Assembly (NCBI GenBank): GCA_024640445.1
Contig: JAHEEZ010000020.1
Location: forward strand, 1-23,570
DNA: 23,570 bases
Source: Acidobacteriota bacterium
GTDB lineage: Bacteria; Acidobacteriota; Blastocatellia; Pyrinomonadales; Pyrinomonadaceae
Reading direction: 5' to 3'
Under the pieces are notes generated by a model. The model was not told the origin of the DNA and made no database searches. It saw only the letters and a program-made list of their open reading frames with translations. This document shows, piece by piece, positions 16,264-23,176 of the stretch. Position numbers and translations under genes: made by a program. The stretch's first letter is position 1. Every line of letters begins with the position of its first letter.

Positions 16264-16362
16264 ATGACTGATTCTTCGCAAAAAAGGGCGAGTCCATTTA
16301 CAGGCAAGGACAGCCTGCGGATCGTGAAAGTAGTTGGAGTGAAGGATTTGTCGTTCGTGTAA
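16264..16362 (+). CDS. Possible 32-residue small protein, hypothetical
   Basis: A short frame opens with MTDSSQKRASPF and ends KDLSFV. Its ATG at 16264 follows GAGGGG (16253-16258) by 5 bases, a good ribosome site. It lies on the plus strand in the gap between cysS and the kinase gene, antisense to any leader of cysS. It is basic, soluble and matches nothing I recognise. No promoter was found, and a frame this short with a ribosome-like site can arise by chance. Confidence 0.15.
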   Translation: MTDSSQKRASPFTGKDSLRIVKVVGVKDLSFV

Positions 16363-16412
16363 GCATTGTGTTGTCTCCGGAACACTTAGTACGCAGGTTA
16401 AGAACTTTGGTT

Positions 16413-19286
16413 TCATTCCGCGGCGGAAGCATCCAGCAGCCATATGTTCGATTCAGATTCGCTGACCGTAAAGTAAAGCCGCGTCCCGTCCACGCTGATC
16501 GCGATGTTTCGGATGTTGCCTTCAAGCCCAGGGAGCACGTTTCTGACATCGCCCGTCGCGGTGTCTGCGATCATCGGTCTGCCTTCATGGGAGAAAATTA
16601 TCCTCTTGCTGTCCGGGAGCCAGTGCGGGATGGCGAAAAAGTCGGTCAGTCTCTTGAACGTTTTTGTCTCAAGCGAGTAGGTCCCGATGCCTGAACCGGC
16701 CGCCGCGTCGAAATTGCCGGCAAGAAGTGTTCCGTCCGGCGACCAGTCCCAGACCCGGAAAAAGCCGCCCTGTTTCGTCTTTGGCAAGACCATTTTGATC
16801 AGCGCTTTTCCCGTACGGTCGAACTCCGCGATGTCCAGAACAAATACTTGCTCGGCCGAATCATACGTAAGCATCGTTCCGTCCGGAGACCAGACCGGGA
16901 TCGATGCGATCGAATCGGAGTTTGTCACCTGCATCTGTTTTCCTCCGTCGATATCCATTAACCATACCTGGTAGATACCGCTGCGGTCGGATGAATAGGC
17001 GATCCGGTTTCCGTCAGGTGACAGTCTGATATAGCGGTCGAATGCCGAATCGTTCGTCAGATCACGCAGGCTTCCGTCTGTGGCGTCGATAATGACCGCG
17101 TCTTCCTGCGTCTCCTTGATCAGCCTGGCAACATAGAAAGTCCCGTCCTTGGAGAGCTCAGGTCCGGAGAACTCAAAATCGCCCTTTGTCACCCACTCCG
17201 GTTCACTGCTGATCTCCTCCTTCGTGGCATCGAACGGCACCGCCCGGAGATTTGACCTCGCTGACGTCTGTACATAGATCAATTTCTTGCCGTCTGCAGA
17301 GAACCCAAGGTGACGGCTGAACTTCGCAGGAGTCGGGACGCTTTCCGGCTCACTTACCGGCTTGCCGGTTCGCGGATCCACTTCGGCGCGCCAAAATCCC
17401 GTATTTCCTCCTTTGTCGCTGGCGTAGTAGAGATACTTGCCGTCGTGAGACCACACAGGATTCCAGTTTGTGTTGCTCTCCGAAGCGAATTCGACCGGTT
17501 CGCCGCCAGAGACGGGAACGGTTGCAACGATCCTCTTGCCCCTGTTCTCTGTGTACCAGAACGCGATACGTGATCCGTCAGGAGACCAGGAGGGTTGCAG
17601 GGCGTATTGTTCCAGAACCTTTCGTTTTTCGCCCGATTCGATATTCACGATCCAGAGTGAACTCGGCGTCCGGACAGAAGGGACAGACTGGAATCGGGTC
17701 GCGACGACCAACGCCTTCCCGTCCGGCGACCAGGAAGGCTCGTAACCAAAATCCGCCACCCGCTTCGGATTCTCGCCCGTAGCACCCATTACATAGATTC
17801 CATTCGGCGAACGGTCAGAGCGGAACGCTATCTTGTCGCCGCTGGGTGAAAACGCGGGCATCGTATCGTCGGCCTTCGAACCTTCTGTGAGGTTGATCTC
17901 ATTGGAACCACCGATCCTAAGGAGGTATATGTCGTAATCTCCGTCCTTGTCCGACGCGTACACGAAAGATCTTCCGTCGGGTGAAATTGAAGGGTATTCT
18001 TCGGTTCCGCTTTCGAACGTCAATTGAACGCTCTTCGCGTTTGCCCACCCCTCTCCACGCAACTTCACCCTCGGGTAAAAGTAATATGCGGCGATCAAAG
18101 CTGCGACGGCCGCAAGCGCCAGCGCCCCGTAAGGCAAAGGATTCCGCCTCACTCTGCTGAGTCCGGACGCGAAACTGTTTTCAGATGTCCCCGTATTCGA
18201 CGGGGAAGAGTCCATCTCGCGCTTCAACCGTTTCAGGTCGGCTTTCAGGTCGGCGGCTGTCTGATATCCCATCCCGGGATCCTTCTCAAGGAGTTTCGCA
18301 ATGACCCGGTCCAGTTCTACAGGTAGCTCCGGATTCAGGGTGCTTGCCGCTTCCGGGTCTTTCGTGAGTATCGCGCGAAAAGTGGCTTTTCGGTCGTCGC
18401 CTTTGAACGGATTTACACCGGTCAGTAACTCATAGAAGACGACCCCGAAACTCCATAGATCGGTCCTTTGATCAACGCGCTCCCCACCGATCTGGCTTGG
18501 CGACATATATGCCGGAGTGCCTATGATCATCCCTTTCTTCGTGGCGGCAACATCAGGGACGCCTTCGATCGCCGGACCGGTTAGCTTTGCAAGTCCGAAA
18601 TCCAGTATCTTCGCGTAGCCGTCGCCGCGGACCATCACGTTTTCGGGTTTTATGTCCCTGTGGACAATGCCTTTCAGATGTGCGGCGGCGAGAGCATCAC
18701 AAACCTGGACCGCAATCGAAAGCGACGTCCGGAGATCGGTCTTCTCGTTGATCAATTCGCGCAGGGTCTTTCCATCGACAAACTCGGTCGCGATATAGCT
18801 CTTACCTTCAAAGGTGCCGATATCGTGGATCGTCACTATGCCCGGATGGTTAAGGCTGGAGATCGCCCTCGCCTCCAGTTCGAACCGTCTTACGCGCTCG
18901 TCTGCGGAATCGTAATCGGAAGGCAGTATCTTCAGCGCGACGTCCCGCTCAAGTTTCTCGTCCCGAGCGAGATAGACCTCGCCCATTCCGCCTGCGCCCA
19001 ACAACCTGAGGATTCTGTAATTGGCGATCTGACCCTCCAGAAAGGCTGGGGCAGGGATCGCCGAAAGCGACCGTTCATCGGCCAAAGCCTCGGCGGCAAT
19101 ACCGACCGCCGAGCGGCGCATAAAGCTCTCAGATTCTTTCTCCGCTTTGAGCAGTTCCAGGACCGTCTTCCTTACTGATTCGTCGTGATGTTCGTTCTGA
19201 GAAACGAACGCCTCACGCTCAGCCTCGGGCAGTTCGAGCGCTGCATCGAATAGTAAGTCAATTTGTTTCCAGCGCGATTCGTCCAT
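16413..19286 (-). CDS. Transmembrane Ser/Thr protein kinase with PD40 beta-propeller
   Basis: From the ATG at 19286 the protein has 957 residues. A short N-terminal helical segment (DESRWKQIDLLFDAALELPE) precedes a Hanks-type kinase: glycine loop GAGGMGEV (97-104), K119 in VALKIL, E138, HRDIKPEN with catalytic D211, and DFG with D229. The activation segment reads GTPAYMSPSQ, so the conserved Glu of the APE motif is Ser264. A transmembrane helix (about 386-404) leads to an outer TolB/PD40 propeller with many WSPDG- or FSPSG-type repeats. The propeller probably senses a ligand or cell-surface state and signals inward by phosphorylation. Its start overlaps the stop of the ECF sigma gene by one base (TGATG), which predicts coupled translation. 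A longer start at 19337 would overlap the sigma gene more and is less likely. Confidence 0.92.
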   Translation of the reverse strand: MDESRWKQIDLLFDAALELPEAEREAFVSQNEHHDESVRKTVLELLKAEKESESFMRRSAVGIAAEALADERSLSAIPAPAFLEGQIANYRILRLLGAGGMGEVYLARDEKLERDVALKILPSDYDSADERVRRFELEARAISSLNHPGIVTIHDIGTFEGKSYIATEFVDGKTLRELINEKTDLRTSLSIAVQVCDALAAAHLKGIVHRDIKPENVMVRGDGYAKILDFGLAKLTGPAIEGVPDVAATKKGMIIGTPAYMSPSQIGGERVDQRTDLWSFGVVFYELLTGVNPFKGDDRKATFRAILTKDPEAASTLNPELPVELDRVIAKLLEKDPGMGYQTAADLKADLKRLKREMDSSPSNTGTSENSFASGLSRVRRNPLPYGALALAAVAALIAAYYFYPRVKLRGEGWANAKSVQLTFESGTEEYPSISPDGRSFVYASDKDGDYDIYLLRIGGSNEINLTEGSKADDTMPAFSPSGDKIAFRSDRSPNGIYVMGATGENPKRVADFGYEPSWSPDGKALVVATRFQSVPSVRTPSSLWIVNIESGEKRKVLEQYALQPSWSPDGSRIAFWYTENRGKRIVATVPVSGGEPVEFASESNTNWNPVWSHDGKYLYYASDKGGNTGFWRAEVDPRTGKPVSEPESVPTPAKFSRHLGFSADGKKLIYVQTSARSNLRAVPFDATKEEISSEPEWVTKGDFEFSGPELSKDGTFYVARLIKETQEDAVIIDATDGSLRDLTNDSAFDRYIRLSPDGNRIAYSSDRSGIYQVWLMDIDGGKQMQVTNSDSIASIPVWSPDGTMLTYDSAEQVFVLDIAEFDRTGKALIKMVLPKTKQGGFFRVWDWSPDGTLLAGNFDAAAGSGIGTYSLETKTFKRLTDFFAIPHWLPDSKRIIFSHEGRPMIADTATGDVRNVLPGLEGNIRNIAISVDGTRLYFTVSESESNIWLLDASAAE

Positions 19287-19855
19287 CAGTCGCCTTTCTT
19301 CAACTGCAGGTAAAGCCAGGCCTTCGCCTTCTTCCACTCTCTCATAACTGTAATAGGTGCCACGCCGGTAACCTCAGCCGTTTCATCTACTGAGAGGCCA
19401 CCGAAGAACCGCAACTCCACTATCCTGGCTTTTCGTTCGTCAAATTCTGCAAGAGCTGTGAGCGCTTCATCAAGGGCGACGATCTCAGCATCCTCACCCG
19501 AAGACGCCTTCTCAGCATGCCCAACTGAGACCCTTATCAATTCTTCACCGCCCCTTGTCGGCCGTTTTCGCGCAAAATCTACAAGTATTCGCCGCATCAG
19601 CGTGGCCGCGACGCCATAAAAGTGCGACCTGTTTTCCCATTCTGCTGTTTTCCATCCGACGAGTCGGACGAAGGCCTCGTTCACAAGCGCCGTCGTCTGC
19701 AGCGTGTGGCCCCGGCGCTCCCGTGACATATACCGTTTAGCGATCCGGTAGAGTTCCTCGTGAACAATCGGGGCAAGCACTTCGAGGGCGGCTTCATCGC
19801 CGCCGCTCCATTGTTGAAGCAGTTCTGTAACCTCTTGATTTTTATCCTCTTCCAT
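19286..19855 (-). CDS. ECF-type RNA polymerase sigma factor
   Basis: This is a 189-residue sigma-70 family factor of the ECF type common in Acidobacteria and Planctomycetes. Region 2 (about 25-97) has the family signature RRGHTLQTTALVNEAFVRL and SHFYGVAATLMRRILVDFAR. Region 4 (about 125-185) contains FFGGLSVDETAEVTGVAPITV, the helix-turn-helix that reads the -35 element. It should direct RNA polymerase to a small regulon. No anti-sigma factor gene is adjacent; instead the next gene is a transmembrane kinase whose start codon overlaps this stop by one base, so the kinase may control the factor. The start could also be the GTG at 19885; neither start has a clear ribosome site. The ATG is preferred since MEEDKNQEVTELLQQW is the usual opening. 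Confidence 0.9.
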   Translation of the reverse strand: MEEDKNQEVTELLQQWSGGDEAALEVLAPIVHEELYRIAKRYMSRERRGHTLQTTALVNEAFVRLVGWKTAEWENRSHFYGVAATLMRRILVDFARKRPTRGGEELIRVSVGHAEKASSGEDAEIVALDEALTALAEFDERKARIVELRFFGGLSVDETAEVTGVAPITVMREWKKAKAWLYLQLKKGD

Positions 19856-19963
19856 CACGCTAGCGGGCCGCAGTCTTGTCGACACGTAAATCTAGCACAC
19901 AAAAAAAAATACGAAAATAAAAAGCGGGATGATAGTTTTTCGCCGCTCGGTACGCATTTGTCA

Positions 19964-19992
19964 TTGAAAAGGGAAGTTCCGGCCTCTTTATC
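19964..19992 (+). promoter_or_regulatory. Candidate promoter for the peptidoglycan-binding/hydrolase gene group
   Basis: TTGAAA (19964-19969), a 17-base spacer and TTTATC (19987-19992) lie about 45 bases before the ATG at 20040. The -35 is good, the -10 is moderate. Confidence 0.35.
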
Positions 19993-20039
19993 GTGAGGAA
20001 TTGCAGGTTCCCTTATTTGGAATTCAAAGGAGAAAGATT

Positions 20040-20504
20040 ATGGCGCACAAAGAATCAATTCAGAATGGCGAATTACAATTGTCATTCCCGAACGCAAAAC
20101 ACATCTGGACGGTATCCTCGAATGTCGGATACGGATACAGGAACAAGCCTGAAGACGTCCGCCTCGTTCAGTTCTTCATCAATGCGAGTAGGGATATTTG
20201 GGGAAAAGACTGGACCAACAAACCGAAGAAGCTCGTAACTGACGGTATTTTCGGCGGCAACACCTGGGCGGCAATAAGGAACTTCCAGGAGTTTAGTTTG
20301 GGGTGCGTGGTGGACGGAATGGTGAGCGCGGTCAACGGTGTGAAACTGTATTCACCCAAACAGCACAAGCTCTTCACCATGTACGTGTTGAACTTCAACT
20401 ATTTCACGGCACGCGAAGAACACTTCAGCGATCTGAGGACAGACCCCAGTCTCCCAAGCGAGCTTCGCTCATGCCTCAGCTCACCAATGCCGGACCTGGT
20501 CTAA
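20040..20504 (+). CDS. Peptidoglycan-binding-like domain protein
   Basis: This is a 154-residue protein without a signal peptide. Residues about 37-97 resemble a PG_binding_1 domain: VRLVQFFIN at the first helix, then the hallmark VTDGIFGGNTWAAIRNFQ (about 66-83) with the DGxFGxxT turn and the final NFQ, and a repeat-like VVDGMVSAVNG. The C-terminal 55 residues have no recognised fold. Such domains bind cell-wall muropeptides, usually next to a hydrolase, and here the hydrolase-like protein is encoded 45 bases downstream. The ATG has a strong ribosome site, AAGGAG, 7 bases upstream. Lack of an export signal means it may act inside the cell, be released by lysis, or use another secretion route. 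The role is inferred. Confidence 0.75.
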   Translation: MAHKESIQNGELQLSFPNAKHIWTVSSNVGYGYRNKPEDVRLVQFFINASRDIWGKDWTNKPKKLVTDGIFGGNTWAAIRNFQEFSLGCVVDGMVSAVNGVKLYSPKQHKLFTMYVLNFNYFTAREEHFSDLRTDPSLPSELRSCLSSPMPDLV

Positions 20505-20549
20505 GAACGAAGATTGTGGACGCCGCGGATAGATCCTGGATAATTAGAT

Positions 20550-21068
20550 ATGTACGACAGATACGAAAGAATGAGGTATGAAGCCGCGCTGGTGGCACTC
20601 TTCGAGGAATCAAAGGGCGTAAAGGAGGAGGGTGAACAGAACCGAGGTCCCGAAATTGACCGGTACAAGGCTTTGGCACACTCTCCAAAATCTGCGAACC
20701 ACGATTGGTGTGGATTCTTCGTATTCTTTTGTTACGCGAAAGCGGCAGACAAGTTCTCCGCCCCGCTGCCTTTTACGTCGGGCGTCCTTTGGAGCGGCCC
20801 CAAGTTGAAAACGTGGGCCGAAAAGAACCCGGTTCACACGGTCTCTGACGGTACCTTCCTTCCGGGTGACATCTACGTTATGACCTGGGGACACATCGGA
20901 ATGGTCATTTCTCATTCGGGGGGCGATATGGTGAACACGGTAGACGGCAATCAGAGTTCCCTTGGCAAGGGGAAGAGCCTGAAGCAGAACGTTCGAAACA
21001 GAAATGACATGGCTGTAATAATCAGGATCACCGACACCGGAGGGCTGGGCAGTCCGGCAAAGTATTGA
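20550..21068 (+). CDS. CHAP/NlpC-P60-like cysteine amidase
   Basis: This 172-residue protein looks like a CHAP-type papain-fold hydrolase. ANHDWCGFFVFFCY carries the probable nucleophile C54 at the start of a helix, as in the WCAxFV motif of the family. FLPGDIYVMTWGHIGMVI supplies H115 after a GD turn, and VDGNQ supplies N134 as the third residue. In known relatives this fold cuts peptide bonds in peptidoglycan or glutathionylspermidine-like amides. No signal peptide or transmembrane segment is present. The ATG at 20550 has only a weak ribosome site, so a start at 20571 is possible. It lies between the peptidoglycan-binding gene and the papain-like gene, all on the plus strand and in the same frame. 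Function on peptidoglycan is inferred from the neighbour. Confidence 0.72.
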   Translation: MYDRYERMRYEAALVALFEESKGVKEEGEQNRGPEIDRYKALAHSPKSANHDWCGFFVFFCYAKAADKFSAPLPFTSGVLWSGPKLKTWAEKNPVHTVSDGTFLPGDIYVMTWGHIGMVISHSGGDMVNTVDGNQSSLGKGKSLKQNVRNRNDMAVIIRITDTGGLGSPAKY

Positions 21069-21356
21069 TCCATATTCGCGAACTTCTTGGCCATTGGTGC
21101 TGGCCAAACACAACTGGATCATCCTGGAAAGAAACACCCGGAAAAGCCTGTGGCTGCCCTCGAAAATACTTTCGGAAGTAACACATTGGCAAGCAACATA
21201 AGCGCGGATACGACTGACTCGGCATGCCTTATCGGTTTCACAGCGGGCAGTCCGATGGCCTTTGACCTTCCTAATTTTTCTTCGAAACAAACTTCCTCAC
21301 CCCTCATGTCCGATGTTATCCTTGCCGGGAAATCTGGCGGCAAGGAGGAGGACTCA
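21069..21356 (+). other. Interval between two cysteine hydrolase genes, open in frame but probably not coding
   Basis: These 288 bases contain no stop in the frame shared by the genes on both sides. The encoded stretch is rich in Ser, Thr, Asn and Gly, with mixed third-position bases and no domain. A TTG at 21087 could start a 260-residue form of the next protein but lacks a ribosome site. It may be an untranslated spacer, a rapidly changing propeptide, or the relic of a linker from a former fusion. Confidence 0.4.
21342..21348 (+). promoter_or_regulatory. Ribosome binding site fixing a TTG start
   Basis: AAGGAGG lies 8 bases before the TTG at 21357. It is the best Shine-Dalgarno match in this gene group and argues for the short form of the protease. 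Confidence 0.7.
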
Positions 21357-21869
21357 TTGAGCATTGGAAGATACAGACAGGTGGCGGCCGTAGGCCAGCA
21401 GGATAATACGGCCTGTTGGGCGGCGTGTCTTGAATGGTGGGCGCGGGCAGTCGGGCGAGAAGAGACAGAGCAGTGGATCCTGATGGAAGACTACGATTTT
21501 CTATGGGACAACGGCGGCGACGGGACCATTTCAAGGGCGGGACTACTGACGATTGTCAGAGACAGCCGGTGGCGGATGGAGCATCAGGTACTTCCGACCG
21601 TGCAGGACCTGAATCCGGTGGTGCTTTTTGCCTTTCTAAGGACGGGGCCTGTGTTCACAGGCTTCTTTGATCAGCAGGTGAGCGGGAATCACGTAAACGT
21701 AATTTATGGCATGGGGAACGGGGAGACCAACCCCAGGGTGTTCGCGATGGAGCCCGGGCACACACGGCGCAGCGACGGGAGTTACAGGGGCCGTCACGTT
21801 CACCGGGATCTTAGCTATTACAAAAGACAAGGCGACATTATTCTCGCTTCTCCGAGATCCGGGACCTGA
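21357..21869 (+). CDS. Papain-like (C39/C70-type) cysteine protease
   Basis: From the TTG at 21357 the protein has 170 residues, the size of a minimal papain-like domain. VGQQDNTACWAACLEWW provides the oxyanion-hole Gln (Q14 or Q15) and nucleophile C20 in the QxxxxxCW pattern of the C39-like and AvrRpt2-like families. NHVNVIYG supplies H112, and VFAMEPG (E132) takes the place where relatives have Asp or Asn. It may process a peptide or act as a toxin or effector; no signal peptide is present. Its stop lies inside the 3' end of the convergent uncharacterised gene, with a 32-base overlap. Longer forms from 21306 (ATG) or 21087 (TTG) are possible but lack ribosome sites. Confidence 0.75.
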   Translation: MSIGRYRQVAAVGQQDNTACWAACLEWWARAVGREETEQWILMEDYDFLWDNGGDGTISRAGLLTIVRDSRWRMEHQVLPTVQDLNPVVLFAFLRTGPVFTGFFDQQVSGNHVNVIYGMGNGETNPRVFAMEPGHTRRSDGSYRGRHVHRDLSYYKRQGDIILASPRSGT

Positions 21870-22323
21870 TCATAAGTGGGCGAAGGGCCTTGCCGACCGG
21901 GTCCGTTTCAGAAACCGGTAGATTCGGAGGTACAAACTGCGCCCGCGCTTTATCCGAAAAGAGAAGTTCGTGGGAGTAGTACTTGGAAGGGAGTTGCTTT
22001 CCGTGTCCTTCGACAAGTTCCCGGCAGTTCTCCAGATCGTCTTTCGCGGCACGAGATGTCGAGAAACAGTGCACTGCAGTGATCCAAAAGACCGTAAGTG
22101 TCTCGTGATAGGGCATTTCAGTTGACAGGTCGATCCCAAACGCCGTCAGCAGGCCAAAAATGCCTTTCTTCATCAGCGAATACGCGGTTTCCAGGGAGTT
22201 TCCCTTCGAATAGAAATAGGCGACTATCAGATGTTCCGGGTGTCCCCAATCTTCGCGGGGGATGGTCCCGTCCTCAAAACGGGCAAGCACCGAAAATAAC
22301 TCGTCTTCGTTTGAATACTTCAT
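21838..22323 (-). CDS. Conserved hypothetical protein with HPEHL and YHET motifs
   Basis: This 161-residue cytoplasmic protein resembles an uncharacterised family I know only by pattern. It starts with an acidic segment ending in RFEDGTIPREDWGHPEHLIV (H28, H31), then a helix AYFYSKGNSLETAYSLMKKG, then PYHETLTVFWITAV (H73, E74). The paired His/Glu residues might bind a metal or a ligand, but that is a guess. I cannot name a function. The ATG at 22323 is chosen over a TTG at 22344; only a weak AGGA precedes it. It lies downstream of the HNH nuclease gene, on the same strand, beyond a possible terminator. Its last 32 bases overlap the papain-like protease gene on the other strand. Confidence 0.7.
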   Translation of the reverse strand: MKYSNEDELFSVLARFEDGTIPREDWGHPEHLIVAYFYSKGNSLETAYSLMKKGIFGLLTAFGIDLSTEMPYHETLTVFWITAVHCFSTSRAAKDDLENCRELVEGHGKQLPSKYYSHELLFSDKARAQFVPPNLPVSETDPVGKALRPLMIRSRISEKRE

Positions 22324-22340
22324 TGCATTTGATCCTATAA

Positions 22341-22367
22341 ACAAAACGGGCCGCCAAATGGCGGTCC
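22341..22367 (-). terminator. Probable terminator of the HNH nuclease gene
   Basis: On the minus strand GGACCGCC and GGCGGCCC form an 8-position stem (one mismatch) around an ATTT loop, followed by GTTTTGTTT. It lies 57 bases after the HNH stop and just before the start of the next gene. Confidence 0.5.
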
Positions 22368-22424
22368 GCCTTTAAGTCCTTTCCCGTTGCCCAGGTATGA
22401 CTCACCGGTTTATATCTATGCGGC

Positions 22425-22982
22425 TTATGCTGCCCTAAGTTCGGTCTCTTCGGAAAAGTCCGTCATAAACAAGTACTTCTTCCATTCCGGACGCGACTCC
22501 GCGTAGTGACATAGCAAAACGTGGTCAAGGCCAAGCCGAAGAAGCTTTTGCGACGTCAGAAGCGGCATTCTGGCCTGCTCTGGCGTTCTGTTCCCTTTGC
22601 GCTGGTTACATTTGACGCAGGCAGTGGCAAGGTTCTGAGGGGTCGTTGTTCCGCCCTGCGCTTTCGGAAGTATATGGTCAAGCGTAAGATCTTTCGCGTG
22701 CTTGTGATCACCACAATACTGGCAACGATATCTGTCCCGTATGTATATCCGCGCACGCTTCATCGTGCTCTCGCGTCTACGGCGTTTTACGTGAATGTAG
22801 CTTCGAAGCCTGACTACTGAAGGGACGCGGAATTCTGTGCTTGGGGAACGGAGCACGTTGTTACCGTCAAATTCTTCAACTGACAACTTACCGCAAACCT
22901 GCATGCATATCGCACGCGCGACGCCGATCGTACCGAGCGGTTCATAAGAAAAATTCAAGAGCAATACCCTGCCGGTTATCAA
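22425..22982 (-). CDS. HNH endonuclease family protein
   Basis: From the TTG at 22982 the protein has 185 residues. The N-terminal half (GRVLLLNFSYEPLGTIGVAR, then a basic KRRRRESTMKRARIYIRDR stretch) is typical of a widespread bacterial HNH family. The nuclease domain has zinc cysteines C87 and C90 (CQYC), the catalytic DH pair (LTLDHILPKAQGG, H103), N117 and the second zinc pair C122/C125 (CVKCNQRKGNRTP). It should nick or cut DNA; the biological role of this stand-alone group is not settled. Two TTG codons compete: 22988 is only 2 bases from AGGAGG, whereas 22982 is 8 bases from it, so the latter is preferred. No intron, restriction methylase or phage gene is adjacent. Confidence 0.87.
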   Translation of the reverse strand: MITGRVLLLNFSYEPLGTIGVARAICMQVCGKLSVEEFDGNNVLRSPSTEFRVPSVVRLRSYIHVKRRRRESTMKRARIYIRDRYRCQYCGDHKHAKDLTLDHILPKAQGGTTTPQNLATACVKCNQRKGNRTPEQARMPLLTSQKLLRLGLDHVLLCHYAESRPEWKKYLFMTDFSEETELRAA

Positions 22983-22990
22983 AGCCAAAT

Positions 22991-22996
22991 CCTCCT
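22991..22996 (-). promoter_or_regulatory. Ribosome binding site deciding the HNH start
   Basis: The minus strand reads AGGAGG, 8 bases ahead of the TTG at 22982 and only 2 ahead of the TTG at 22988. Confidence 0.65.
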
Positions 22997-23176
22997 GATC
23001 ACGAGATTGGAACTTAGGCGACTTTCCTCAAAAGCCCAACATGTAGTTTCCGATTCTTAAAGCACCACTATATTAACCAATTTCTTTCAAAAATGCATAT
23101 GAAATACTTATGAAAAGCAGTTGGAATTCCTTTCCATCGCGGTTCAGAGCGCGGAGCCACAAGTGTCAGGTATCTA

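Noticed and set aside
16193..16412. T-box leader upstream of cysS
   Set aside because: No T-box sequence or specifier hairpin is visible, and there is no terminator before the start codon.
21087..21356. Long form of the papain-like protease from a TTG at 21087
   Set aside because: There is no ribosome site and the added residues are low in complexity; the TTG at 21357 has a near-perfect one.
22425..22982. HNH gene as a homing endonuclease or part of a restriction system
   Set aside because: No intron, intein, methyltransferase specificity unit or phage gene is adjacent.
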